Of a DNA stretch of 7,586 nt, positions 1 to 6,146 are shown piece by piece; position 1 is the first letter of the stretch; each line of letters begins with the position of its first letter. The DNA is from DASVEE01 sp036399695 (GTDB lineage Bacteria; Acidobacteriota; Thermoanaerobaculia; Gp7-AA8), in the NCBI GenBank assembly GCA_036399695.1, contig DASWMP010000141.1, forward strand, positions 1 through 7,586. Direction: 5' to 3'. The position numbers were made by a program, and so were the translations under genes. The notes beneath the pieces were generated by a model. It was not told the origin of the DNA. It made no database searches and saw only the letters and a list, made by a program, of their open reading frames with translations.

Positions 1-161
1 TCCTAAGTGGTCGTGCCATAACGCCGAAGATCTTCCCTCGGCTAGCCGCGGGCGCCGAGGACCGCACCCACTGGTAGAGAACCGGCCATCCGACCTCCTC
101 GGAATGGAAGATTTCGGCACGAAGCGTCTACACCTCGTGGACTGAGCTTCGCTACCGGGGG
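1..161. other. Non-coding upstream stretch with small inverted repeats
   Basis: I see no credible gene here; open frames crossing it are antisense or arginine/proline-rich shadows of the glycine-rich gene. It holds a perfect 10-bp palindrome GAAGATCTTC (26-35), a 7-bp stem CCTCGGC/GCCGAGG (36-42 with 54-60, 11-nt loop), and an imperfect inverted copy of the first motif at 106-118. No T-run follows the stem, so it is not a convincing intrinsic terminator. The stretch could be the tail of an upstream intergenic region cut by the window edge. Confidence 0.4.
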
Positions 162-244
162 GGCTCCACGGACAATCCGAAGGTGCGGCCCCTCCGCTCC
201 CGGGGGCTCCAGCGGACAATCCGAAGGTCTGACCCCTCCGCTCC
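162..244. repeat. Two-unit tandem repeat of the AAGGT-TGACCCC family
   Basis: Two similar units of about 40 bp lie 43 bp apart (162-200 and 205-244). Each begins GGCTCCA, contains GGACAATCCGAAGGT, and ends CCCCTCCGCTCC. The second unit reads AAGGTCTGACCCC, and closely related AAGGTGTGACC copies recur at 1303-1385. The units lie just upstream of the glycine-rich gene, in its likely leader or promoter region. Short dispersed repeats of this form are typical of REP-like intergenic families; no transposase is present in the window. Confidence 0.8.
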
Positions 245-320
245 GCGGGCTCCTCCACCTCTCCGCGAGGGGGAACTGGAATACAGCCATGGCGTCCGTC
301 TCAATTTCTGTCGAGCAGAT

Positions 321-325
321 GGAGG
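321..325 (+). promoter_or_regulatory. Ribosome binding site deciding the start of the glycine-rich gene
   Basis: GGAGG lies 5 nt before the ATG at 331. The earlier in-frame ATG at 289 has only a G-rich run about 15 nt away, which is poor spacing, so 331 is the better start. Confidence 0.65.
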
Positions 326-330
326 CCGGT

Positions 331-1074
331 ATGGCAACGAAACGAGAGACGAAAGCGACGGTTGGAACAACTACGTTCAAAGTTCCGCGCGGGGTCACGT
401 GGGTTTCGCTGGTGGGGTGCGGCGGCGGTGGTGGCGGCGCGGGAGGCGACGGTGGCGTTTCCACTCGCCAGGGCAGCGCGGGAGGCGGCGGGGGCGCCGG
501 TGCGCCGGTGATTGCGACGACGCTCGAAGTAGAGCCCGAGACGACGATCGACATCGTCATCGGGAAGGGCGGTCTCGGAGGCAATGGCGGGACGCGCGGA
601 GAACCGGGCAGACCACCCAATCCTTCCGACGGCGATCCCGGAGAGCCTCCTGTGCCGCCCGGCGACGGCGAGCCTGGAGAAGAGGGACAAGCGTCGAGGT
701 TCGGCACGCTGATTTTCCCAGGAGGACGCGGCGCAATGTCGCGGATCGGCGCCAGCGGTTCGAGCGCCGGCAACGGAATTCCGGCGGTCGCCGCCGGCGA
801 CGGCGGAACACCGACTCGGCCCGGAACGAATGGTGACCGGACGCCTTACGCCGCCGGCGGCGCCGGCGGTCAGGCCGATGCGGGCGCAGGAGGCGGCGGT
901 GGTGGCGGCGGAAGCCTCGGAGAGGGTGGCCTCGGTGACCCCGCCGCCGACCCCCAGTTCCACCACGGCGGCCGAGGCGCGGGCGGCGGCGGCGGCGCCG
1001 GAGGAAACCGCAGTCGAGGGACGCAGGGCGGCACCGGTGGCGCAGGCTTGATCAACATCTTTTGGATCGAATAG
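331..1074 (+). CDS. Glycine-rich domain protein (tail-fibre/surface type)
   Basis: A 247-residue protein if started at ATG 331 (261 if at 289). Seen in sequence: a short charged N-terminus, then the motif TTFKVPRGVTWVSLVGCGGGGGG, written here as TFxVPxGVTxVxLxGxGGGGG. This is the hallmark opening of glycine-rich domains found in phage tail fibres and bacterial surface proteins. The body is very rich in glycine, with a Pro/Glu/Asp-rich stretch (about residues 90-125) where Gly-Glu-Pro-type triplets give a loose collagen-like look. The end, GGAGLINIFWIE, matches the usual closing beta strand (GxPGLVxIxW) of these domains, so the domain looks complete at both ends. There is no signal peptide, membrane segment or catalytic motif. 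It is followed by a strong hairpin at 1093 and converges on the VioB-like gene. No phage structural gene is nearby, so a tail role is not supported by context; surface or self-assembling protein is equally possible. Low-complexity GGC runs cause long shadow frames on both strands. Confidence 0.75.
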   Translation: MATKRETKATVGTTTFKVPRGVTWVSLVGCGGGGGGAGGDGGVSTRQGSAGGGGGAGAPVIATTLEVEPETTIDIVIGKGGLGGNGGTRGEPGRPPNPSDGDPGEPPVPPGDGEPGEEGQASRFGTLIFPGGRGAMSRIGASGSSAGNGIPAVAAGDGGTPTRPGTNGDRTPYAAGGAGGQADAGAGGGGGGGGSLGEGGLGDPAADPQFHHGGRGAGGGGGAGGNRSRGTQGGTGGAGLINIFWIE

Positions 1075-1092
1075 CCGCAGGCCCAGACGATT

Positions 1093-1132
1093 GCAGAGAC
1101 GCGGCGGCGGTTCCGGCGCGCCGCGTCTCTGC
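1093..1132 (+). terminator. Strong hairpin after the glycine-rich gene, likely terminator
   Basis: A perfect 14-bp stem (GCAGAGACGCGGCG at 1093-1106 with CGCCGCGTCTCTGC at 1119-1132) and 12-nt loop starts 18 nt after the stop codon. No U-tract follows, so it fits a GC-rich hairpin-only terminator or an mRNA-stabilising 3' end. It lies between convergent genes and could serve either strand. Confidence 0.65.
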
Positions 1133-1140
1133 CCGCGAGC

Positions 1141-1300
1141 GTCGGCTGTTGCGCGGGGTCAGACTTCTTTTTGCAGGCTGGCCACTCCCGCAGCCGACTG
1201 GCGGTGAGAAGGCCTGACCCCACCAATGAAGCACCCCAGTCGACTGGCCGAGGGAAACGCCTGACCCCACGAATGATCACCCCACGAATGATCCCGGGCC
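1141..1300. repeat. REP-like GGGGTCAG/CTGACCCC inverted repeat cluster
   Basis: GGGGTCAGACTTC (1155-1167) faces GAAGGCCTGACCCC (1208-1221), an inverted pair with one small difference. Further CTGACCCC copies are at 1261-1268, and GTCGGCTG/CAGCCGAC (1141-1148 with 1191-1198) adds an outer stem. Inside it, 1193-1238 and 1239-1284 are divergent tandem copies of about 46 bp: both open G(C/T)CGACTGGC, carry CCTGACCCCAC, and end CACCCCA. The region has no gene and separates two convergent coding regions. The pattern fits REP/BIME-type elements mobilised in trans by a RAYT-like transposase; that link is inference. Confidence 0.7.
1264..1293. repeat. Perfect 15-bp tandem duplication
   Basis: ACCCCACGAATGATC occurs at 1264-1278 and immediately again at 1279-1293 without mismatch. 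The identity implies a recent slippage event or selected copy, in contrast to the diverged 46-bp copies around it. Confidence 0.9.
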
Positions 1301-1302
1301 AT

Positions 1303-1385
1303 CCGAAGGTGTGACCCCTTCTCACCCGAACGATTCGAAGGTGTGACCGCTGCTCCGCGTTAAGGTGTGACCCCTGCTCCGCGTT
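1303..1385. repeat. Three-unit AAGGTGTGACC repeat
   Basis: Three units, each with the core AAGGTGTGACC: CCGAAGGTGTGACCCCT (1303-1319), TCGAAGGTGTGACCGCTGC (from 1335), and AAGGTGTGACCCCTGCTCC (from 1362). The last two both end in GCTCCGCGTT (1352-1361, 1376-1385). They belong to the same family as the pair at 162-244. From 1386 to 1499 I see nothing beyond a weak 5-bp stem at 1444-1457, so the whole 425-bp gap between the two convergent genes is hairpin plus repeats. Confidence 0.8.
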
Positions 1386-1499
1386 CGGGCCGGTGAACGC
1401 GCGCATCGTGCGCATCCTCACCCTCAGCGGCGCGACACACCCCCAGCACCGATGCTGCAAGTCTACTGATCGTGAGTTTCTTAAGTTGTCGTGCGTCAT

Positions 1500-3482
1500 T
1501 CATAGGTGCGAAGCAGCATGGCTACGATCCGGCCTCGAGCGCGGTGCTGGCGGTTGCATCCTGCACCATGCCTGCAACAGCGTTCTTCGTGACTGTGAGA
1601 GGTCGCGCGTGCGCGGCATGAACGACGGCTCCATCCAGTTCGCCGGGTCCGTCGCCGTGAGGATCTGCGCGGCCGCTGCCGCCACGCTGGCCTCTTCGTT
1701 GAGCTGTACGTACTGGTTCATGGCCGGGAAGAGCAGGTAATACGTTCGCAAGACGTTCTGATAGACGACGGCGAACGTCAGCGCGGCGTTGCCGACGGGC
1801 GTAGGCGATGCGGGATCGGCGTAATACTGCGAGAAGTCGACGGCGTTCGGAAGGATGCGCAGGCTGATGGAGGTCGTGTTCGTCGTCACGATCCAGGCCA
1901 GGGGAGCGATAAAGGCGCTCCAGCTCGACGGCGGCGCGGGTTGATCGCCGACTGTGAAGACGAAGTTGAAGTTGCCCGCCTGCGACACGTCGACTGTGAG
2001 CGAATCGCCGGGTTGAAAATTGCTCGTGAGCAGGAGTCTCTGCCCTGGTGTCTGCAGCGGTACGGTCGCGTAACTCCAGACCGAGATCGGAGGACAGACG
2101 GTGAGCTCCACGCCGCGCCTGTAGACGCTGACCGTCGCCCGCTCCGGGCTTCCCTGATTGACGAACGAATCGCCCGCGCCGAACTGCTCGGCATAGATCG
2201 ACAACTGGTTCGTGGCGATGTAGTAGTCGGTCTCGCTGAGCATCCGGCCCCACGCCAGGCTATCCAGCGTAAAGGCGGCGTTCGGATCGCTCAGAGCCGT
2301 TTGGGCCGCGGCATTGCCGCTGATGTCGTAGTCGAAGAGCCAGCCGAGCTGATTGCCCCGATCCGTGTCGGTGTAGTCGACCGTGGCGATCGGCACGCTC
2401 GTTCCGTTGCCGTTCACCACGAGCGTGACTGGCTGGAAGTCGTACTTGCCGTTCGTGTACGGGGGACCCGAGGAGCTCGGCTGGTAGTTGTCCGGAAACG
2501 TGCCGACGAACTCGACGGAGATCGTATTGCCCTTCTGCGACACCATCGCCGGAGCGAGCGGGATCACGCCGCCGCCGTTGTTGTTCGGCGAAGACGTCTT
2601 GATCCACCCGGACGGCGTCGAAGGCGGCGACTGCGGCTGCGCAGGCGGCTGCGACGGAACAAGGAACCGGCCGACCGGACCGGTGGTGATCGCCTCACCC
2701 GCATAAAGCGGCGCAATCGTGGCCACGATCTGCGCCGTCGCCGGGTTCTGCTGCTTCTTCTGATAGAGGGCGGCGAGATCGCTCGGCGCCCCTACCGGGA
2801 TGATGACGTTGTAGATGTAGTAGCGAAAGATCGCCCCGATCGCATCTTCGAAGCCGGGGATGTTGAACGGAGTGCATTCCGACTTCAGCACGACGTGATA
2901 GAGGTAGCCGCCGGCGCCCTGGTCTGCCACTGCATTCACGTTGCGGAAGTAGTTGATCCACTGGCAGGCGCCTTTGGATGCCGGCCCCCGCACCACGGGT
3001 GAAGAGCCGTTCGCGAGGGTCAGTTGCGGGATGAAGAACTGCGTCGCCGGCGGCGAGCCCTGCGGGTTCAGATCGCAGATCACGCCCGAATAGGTGAGCG
3101 ACGCGCCGATGAGCGAGCTCACTGGTACTGCCGGATCGGACGACGTGAGCAGTTGATTGGGCCCGTTGACCACCGAGATGACCGTGGCATTGCAACTGGT
3201 GCCTGCATCGCCGTAGTAGTTCCATTCGGCGGGGACTTGCTGTTGCGCGGAGCTCGGCGGCGACGTGTTCAGGTTCTGGACCTGCTGGATCCAGTTCACG
3301 AAATCGTCGTCGTTCATTCCGAGCGTGAGCGGCGTGACGTCTGCCGAATCGAAAAGCGCAGCCGTCTGGCCGTCCGGCGCAACAAATGTCGGATTGAAGG
3401 AGAGATCGTCATTGTTCGCCGTGGCGGGATTGAGCGTGAGCGTACCCGTGAGATTGATGCGGGGAAAATCGAACAAACTCAC
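1500..3482 (-). CDS. VioB/RebD N-terminal-like protein lacking the ferritin-like domain
   Basis: 660 residues from GTG 3482, chosen because GGAGG sits 4 nt before it and the recognisable domain starts at once; the open frame upstream to 3671 runs into the preceding gene and has no family character. Residues 2-26 read SLFDFPRINLTGT, then LNPATANNDD. This closely parallels the VioB opening (SILDFPRIHFRGWARVNAPTANRD, from memory, broken here for comparison as LDFPRIxFxG and APTANRD). Further parallels in the same order are GPVGRFLVP (268-276), DYYIATNQLSIY (419-430), VYRRG (453-457), and near the end YQNVLRTYYLLFPAMNQYV (574-592) then SFMPRTRDLS (620-629), against VioB YxxLVYPFM and YYMPSTRELS. 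In VioB and RebD (about 1000 residues) a ferritin-like catalytic half follows; here the protein stops about 30 residues later. It is therefore unlikely to couple tryptophan-derived imines itself. No signal peptide or membrane segment is evident. No VioA/RebO-type oxidase is adjacent. Function unknown. Confidence 0.75.
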   Translation of the reverse strand: MSLFDFPRINLTGTLTLNPATANNDDLSFNPTFVAPDGQTAALFDSADVTPLTLGMNDDDFVNWIQQVQNLNTSPPSSAQQQVPAEWNYYGDAGTSCNATVISVVNGPNQLLTSSDPAVPVSSLIGASLTYSGVICDLNPQGSPPATQFFIPQLTLANGSSPVVRGPASKGACQWINYFRNVNAVADQGAGGYLYHVVLKSECTPFNIPGFEDAIGAIFRYYIYNVIIPVGAPSDLAALYQKKQQNPATAQIVATIAPLYAGEAITTGPVGRFLVPSQPPAQPQSPPSTPSGWIKTSSPNNNGGGVIPLAPAMVSQKGNTISVEFVGTFPDNYQPSSSGPPYTNGKYDFQPVTLVVNGNGTSVPIATVDYTDTDRGNQLGWLFDYDISGNAAAQTALSDPNAAFTLDSLAWGRMLSETDYYIATNQLSIYAEQFGAGDSFVNQGSPERATVSVYRRGVELTVCPPISVWSYATVPLQTPGQRLLLTSNFQPGDSLTVDVSQAGNFNFVFTVGDQPAPPSSWSAFIAPLAWIVTTNTTSISLRILPNAVDFSQYYADPASPTPVGNAALTFAVVYQNVLRTYYLLFPAMNQYVQLNEEASVAAAAAQILTATDPANWMEPSFMPRTRDLSQSRRTLLQAWCRMQPPAPRSRPDRSHAASHL

Positions 3483-3486
3483 CTTG

Positions 3487-3491
3487 CCTCC
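3487..3491 (-). promoter_or_regulatory. Ribosome binding site deciding the GTG start at 3482
   Basis: Read on the minus strand, GGAGG is followed by CAAG and then GTG. This supports a start at 3482 instead of longer forms reaching into the neighbouring gene. Confidence 0.7.
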
Positions 3492-3516
3492 ACTGAGGCC
3501 GGAACTGTGGTCTTCA

Positions 3517-3537
3517 TACCCGGAAGACGCCCGGGTA
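3517..3537 (-). other. Small hairpin in the gap before the VioB-like gene
   Basis: TACCCGG (3517-3523) and CCGGGTA (3531-3537) form a perfect 7-bp stem with a 7-nt loop, 35 nt upstream of the GTG start within the 136-nt gap between the two minus-strand genes. There is no T-run. It could be a weak terminator for the upstream gene or a leader structure; the evidence is only the pairing. Confidence 0.35.
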
Positions 3538-3618
3538 ATGCATGGCGTGAATCCACGCGCCTCGGGTCGACGCACCACTGGCTCGCCACGTCGTCGACCT
3601 GCTGTCGCTGTCGCTGTT

Positions 3619-5436
3619 TCAGACGTCCAGGAGACCTTCGGATGCGCGCTCATTCGTCCCATAGGTCCCATACGTCCCGCAGGTCCGATTGGGGGTCGTG
3701 GCCAGCCAATCCTTCGTCAGCGCCAGGGCCACGTTCCACAGCACCCAGCCGGCGATGGCGGGCGCCAGATGAAGCCACGAGACGTATCCCACGACAAAGT
3801 GCACCGCCAGCGCGCAGAAGAACGCCACGTTGCCGCCCCAGGCCAGTGCCAGCCAGAGCCAGCGCATGCCGGCGCGGAAGCCCCACTGCGCCGCAAGCCA
3901 GACGGTGATGCCGTTGGCGATGAGCATCCCGCCGAGGCTGGCGCGGTCGTGTGCGACGAGCGGCACGAGGCGCTCGTATGAGAGCCGCAGTTGCGCCGCC
4001 GTGGTGCGCATGAAGGCGAGGTCGGTATCGACGAACACCGCCGTGCAGCCGACGGTCGTGATAACGATGCCGGCGCCCGTCAGTCCGACGCCGAGCAGGA
4101 TGAAGAGCAGTTGTCCCCACTGGCCGCGCCGCCACGCCGCGCTCTCCGTCCACTCGGCCACCGGCGGCTGCGGCGGCGACGGCTGCATGACCATGCAGAG
4201 CAGCGTGAACTGCGTGATGATCGCGGTGACGAAGGCGTGGAACGGATCGAAGTAGCCGAAGCCGAGGAACGAGAAGAAGCTGAGGAAGCCGACGACGGCC
4301 GAGGCGATCACCGCCACCTGCGCCCAGTGCGCACCGCGCCGGATGCCGAACCAGCCGAGCGCCGTATAGAAGATGCCGATACTCAGCATCGCCCCGGCCA
4401 GCGAGATGCGGTCGTGAGCCATGAACGGCAGCAGCCGCGGATTCAGCGACACCATCTGCGCTCGGGTGAGGCCGCAGAGGCTTTCGTCGTACGGCAGCAC
4501 GACGCGTGTGGAGGCGATAATGACGGCCAGTACGCCGCCGAACGTCATCCCCACGCCCATCAGCACGGCCCAGAACCAGGACCTGCGTGCGGCGTCGAGC
4601 GCGAGCGGCTCCGGTTCTTCGGGCTGGACGTGCCTCGAAAGCAGCGCTTCGTTGCAGCGCTTGATCAGCCCGGGGCCGGAACAGACGAGACCCGCGTCGA
4701 CGATCGCGACGTTCGCGCCGGTATCGAGCAGGCGGCGTGCGTCGTCCGGTAGCGTGACGCCGGTGGCGACGACGATGGAGTCCTGCGGCAGCAGCGCGCG
4801 CAGTTCGCGCACCCGCTCCACGCCTCCGGTCGTCCGCACGCCCGCGGCGTCAGGATGTGGCGTCTCGTCCGAGAGCACCGGCTTTGCGCCGACAGCGTCG
4901 GGGACATTCTCCGGGCTGACGACGAACATGGCCGCCCGATCGTGCAACCCGGCCACGATCCGCCTCACCGCGGCGGGGTCCTGCGGCGCGATGCGCACGC
5001 ACACCGGCACCTTGCACGCCGCGGCCCGTTCGAGATTGCCGGCCACGTCATTCACCCCGACGAGGAGCTCGCCGCCGCTGATGCTCCGTTCGTTCAGGTC
5101 GACGCGCCACTCCGGGATCATGCCGTTCGGCTGCTCCGCGACCGGGCCGACCTCGATCATCCCGACGCCGAACCGCGCAAAGGACGGCAGCGCCCGACCG
5201 GCCGGATCGATCAACGACCCCAGCGCCATCGGCCCCGTCAGTTCCAGTGCCCCCACGCGCGTCCGCAACCGCGGATCCGCCCGCATGTGCCCCAGAAAGT
5301 CGATGCCCTTCAGCCCCAGCGGGGACCGCGCCAGCGTACCGAGCGTAAACCCGGCCAGCCTCCGCGACCGCTCCGCGCCAATGGCAAGCATGAGCGGCCG
5401 CAGAAGAGTGCGATAGCTCCAGTCCGGCACCGCCAC
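3619..5436 (-). CDS. Degenerate dihydroorotate dehydrogenase-like barrel fused to duplicated membrane domain
   Basis: 605 residues from GTG 5436; a stop codon at 5440-5442 excludes any earlier start, and GTG 5430 is an alternative. Residues 1-266 follow a class 2 DHODH from YRTLLRPLMLAIGAERSRRLAG to GANVAIVDAGLVCSGPGLIKR. Key residues are altered: FDKDG is IDPAG (76-80, lysine lost), the lysine of VKIAP is arginine (VRIAP, 147-151), NTT is replaced by SPEN (174-177), GVGGI is ATGVT (224-228). The segment that normally carries the catalytic serine loop (NxSSPNTPG) is missing between VGVND (126-130) and KVPVCVRIAP. Orotate production is therefore unlikely; flavin binding is uncertain. Residues about 287-573 hold roughly eight hydrophobic segments in two copies, each marked by L-P-x-x-A-H-D-R-x-S-L-x-G (AHDR at 340-343 and 495-498). 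The C-terminus has GTY repeats from a 9-bp tandem. It precedes the VioB-like gene on the same strand by 136 nt. The role is unknown; a membrane-anchored sensor or redox scaffold is speculation. Confidence 0.75.
   Translation of the reverse strand: MAVPDWSYRTLLRPLMLAIGAERSRRLAGFTLGTLARSPLGLKGIDFLGHMRADPRLRTRVGALELTGPMALGSLIDPAGRALPSFARFGVGMIEVGPVAEQPNGMIPEWRVDLNERSISGGELLVGVNDVAGNLERAAACKVPVCVRIAPQDPAAVRRIVAGLHDRAAMFVVSPENVPDAVGAKPVLSDETPHPDAAGVRTTGGVERVRELRALLPQDSIVVATGVTLPDDARRLLDTGANVAIVDAGLVCSGPGLIKRCNEALLSRHVQPEEPEPLALDAARRSWFWAVLMGVGMTFGGVLAVIIASTRVVLPYDESLCGLTRAQMVSLNPRLLPFMAHDRISLAGAMLSIGIFYTALGWFGIRRGAHWAQVAVIASAVVGFLSFFSFLGFGYFDPFHAFVTAIITQFTLLCMVMQPSPPQPPVAEWTESAAWRRGQWGQLLFILLGVGLTGAGIVITTVGCTAVFVDTDLAFMRTTAAQLRLSYERLVPLVAHDRASLGGMLIANGITVWLAAQWGFRAGMRWLWLALAWGGNVAFFCALAVHFVVGYVSWLHLAPAIAGWVLWNVALALTKDWLATTPNRTCGTYGTYGTNERASEGLLDV
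3656..3686. repeat. 9-bp tandem repeat inside the 3' end of the DHODH-like gene
   Basis: GTCCCATAG, GTCCCATAC, GTCCCGCAG and a partial GTCC run head to tail. On the coding strand they read GGGAC(C/G)TAT and give the residues CGTYGTYGT at about 586-594, after the last membrane segment. The tract looks like a repeat that expanded into, or was captured by, the gene end. A fragment ACCTTCGGAT at 3634-3643 also recalls the inverse of the CCGAAGGT intergenic repeats. Confidence 0.75.
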
Positions 5437-5447
5437 ATGCTACGCCC

Positions 5448-5531
5448 ATCTCGGAGTGCGGTGGCGAACGCCACCGCTCTGCGACGCGTGTACAAGAGCG
5501 GTGGCGTTCGTTCGCCACCGCTCTCCGAGAT
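5448..5531. repeat. 84-bp nested palindromic element
   Basis: The outer arms ATCTCGGAG (5448-5456) and CTCCGAGAT (5523-5531) pair perfectly. GCGGTGGCGAA (5458-5468) pairs with TTCGCCACCGC (5511-5521), and AACGCCACCGCTCT (5467-5480) with AGAGCGGTGGCGTT (5495-5508), leaving a 14-nt loop, one mismatch and one 4-nt bulge. The same GCGGTGGCG/CGCCACCGC motif occurs four times, so it can instead fold as two small hairpins (5458-5477 and 5496-5523). It lies between the DoxX stop and the start of the DHODH-like gene, ending 11 nt before that GTG, so its base overlaps the likely ribosome-binding zone. An exact 23-bp copy of its left arm is at 7389-7411, marking it as a dispersed element. Confidence 0.9.
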
Positions 5532-5611
5532 CTCACCCGGCCATTTGGCTCGGGCCACGAACCGCGCTTTTCGCGGGCTGTCTCCCGTGGACCGACCGCT
5601 GGCCAATCGCA

Positions 5612-5627
5612 GCCGGCGTGAGCCGGC
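5612..5627 (-). terminator. Possible terminator hairpin after the DoxX gene
   Basis: GCCGGC-GTGA-GCCGGC forms a compact 6-bp stem with a tetraloop, 8 nt past the DoxX stop codon. No T-run follows on the minus strand, so it is a weak call; the large palindrome further downstream (5448-5531) may do the same job. Confidence 0.35.
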
Positions 5628-5635
5628 GGCACGGT

Positions 5636-6052
5636 CTACCGCGCCTCGCGGTTGCGTCCCCAGAGGTTATCCAGCGCGAACGCCCCCGGCCCCCTCGCCG
5701 AGAGGTAGAGAAACAGCCAGCAGTACAGGATGGCCTTGTCGCCCTGGTTCACGTTCGGCCAGAACGATCCCTGTCCCGCGTGCCCCATGAAGTAGGCGAA
5801 GGCCATCAGGCCGCTCGACAGAAAGGCCGCCGGGCGGGTGAACAGCCCAACCGCGATGAGCGCGCCGCCGACCAGCTCGATGATGCCGGCGGTCCAGATC
5901 TGCGCCGTCATCGTCACGCCGGGCGGCATGCCGCCGAATGCGCCGAGGATCTTCTGCGCGCCGTAGCAGCAGAACATGATTCCGGCCAGGATGCGGAAGA
6001 TCCCCAGGATCTTAGGGGCGAGGAGAGAGTAGCGTTCGACGATCATTGCCAT
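5636..6052 (-). CDS. DoxX family membrane protein
   Basis: 138 residues, the usual DoxX length, starting at ATG 6052 with GAAGG 8 nt upstream (6061-6065); ATG 6046 is a less likely alternative. Four hydrophobic segments are visible at about 12-30, 50-70, 74-92 and 106-118. Family marks are GAQKILGAFGG (31-41), the acidic GIIELVGGALIAVGLFTRPAA (56-76), and NQGDKAILYC (102-111) near the last segment. Residues 28-29 are a Cys-Cys pair inside the first membrane segment. DoxX proteins are inner-membrane, quinone- or thiol-redox-associated subunits of varied function, including one member (HvfD type) of copper-responsive peptide clusters. The gene diverges from the ECF sigma gene across 94 nt, suggesting shared control; no methanobactin-like precursor or MNIO/DUF692 enzyme is in the window. 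Family call is strong, substrate unknown. Confidence 0.9.
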   Translation of the reverse strand: MAMIVERYSLLAPKILGIFRILAGIMFCCYGAQKILGAFGGMPPGVTMTAQIWTAGIIELVGGALIAVGLFTRPAAFLSSGLMAFAYFMGHAGQGSFWPNVNQGDKAILYCWLFLYLSARGPGAFALDNLWGRNREAR

Positions 6053-6100
6053 GCTTCACACCTTCACGAACAGATTTTGAAGAACCGCGTCCGCCATCCT

Positions 6101-6126
6101 GTAACAAATCCAGCTTCCCCGGCGAA
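6101..6126 (+). promoter_or_regulatory. Candidate ECF sigma (SigF-type) autoregulatory promoter
   Basis: GTAACA (6101-6106), 16 nt, then CGAA (6123-6126). As I recall, Caulobacter SigF promoters have GTAACC-N16-CGAA, so five of six -35 bases, the spacing and the -10 all match. Transcription would begin near 6132-6134, about 14 nt before the sigma GTG. No equally good site is seen reading toward DoxX on the other strand. Confidence 0.55.
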
Positions 6127-6146
6127 TTCGTTCTTATGATGACCGC

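Noticed and set aside
183..836. Arginine-rich plus-strand open frame overlapping the glycine-rich gene
   Set aside because: Its composition is that of GGC-repeat DNA read in another frame, and it starts inside the intergenic repeat.
1141..1390. CRISPR array
   Set aside because: Repeat units are diverged, of unequal spacing, partly inverted and without unique spacers; this fits REP-like repeats instead.
1444..1457. CAGCA-CCGA-TGCTG hairpin as terminator of the VioB-like gene
   Set aside because: Only a 5-bp stem and no T-run; too weak to annotate.
1393..1740. 115-codon plus-strand frame starting in the repeat gap
   Set aside because: Most of it is antisense to the VioB-like gene, with no ribosome-binding site or family features.
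1941..3002. Long plus-strand open frame opposite the VioB-like gene
   Set aside because: Arginine/valine-rich low-information translation, exactly antisense to a gene with recognisable family motifs; a GC-rich shadow.
1500..3482. Part of a violacein or indolocarbazole cluster
   Set aside because: No tryptophan oxidase, monooxygenase or ferritin-like domain is present in the window; only the N-terminal module is shared.
3483..3671. N-terminal extension of the VioB-like gene to 3671
   Set aside because: It would overlap the preceding gene, gives unstructured Arg/Ser/Thr-rich sequence, and GTG 3482 has a well-placed GGAGG directly before the conserved opening motif.
4421..5416. Long plus-strand open frame opposite the DHODH-like gene
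   Set aside because: Ser/Thr/Arg-rich translation without motifs, antisense to a gene with clear homology; several similar shadows overlap here (3024-3908, 3991-4752, 4855-5790).
3619..5436. Calling this gene pyrD
   Set aside because: The catalytic serine segment and several substrate and flavin-binding residues are missing or changed, and no pyrimidine genes adjoin.
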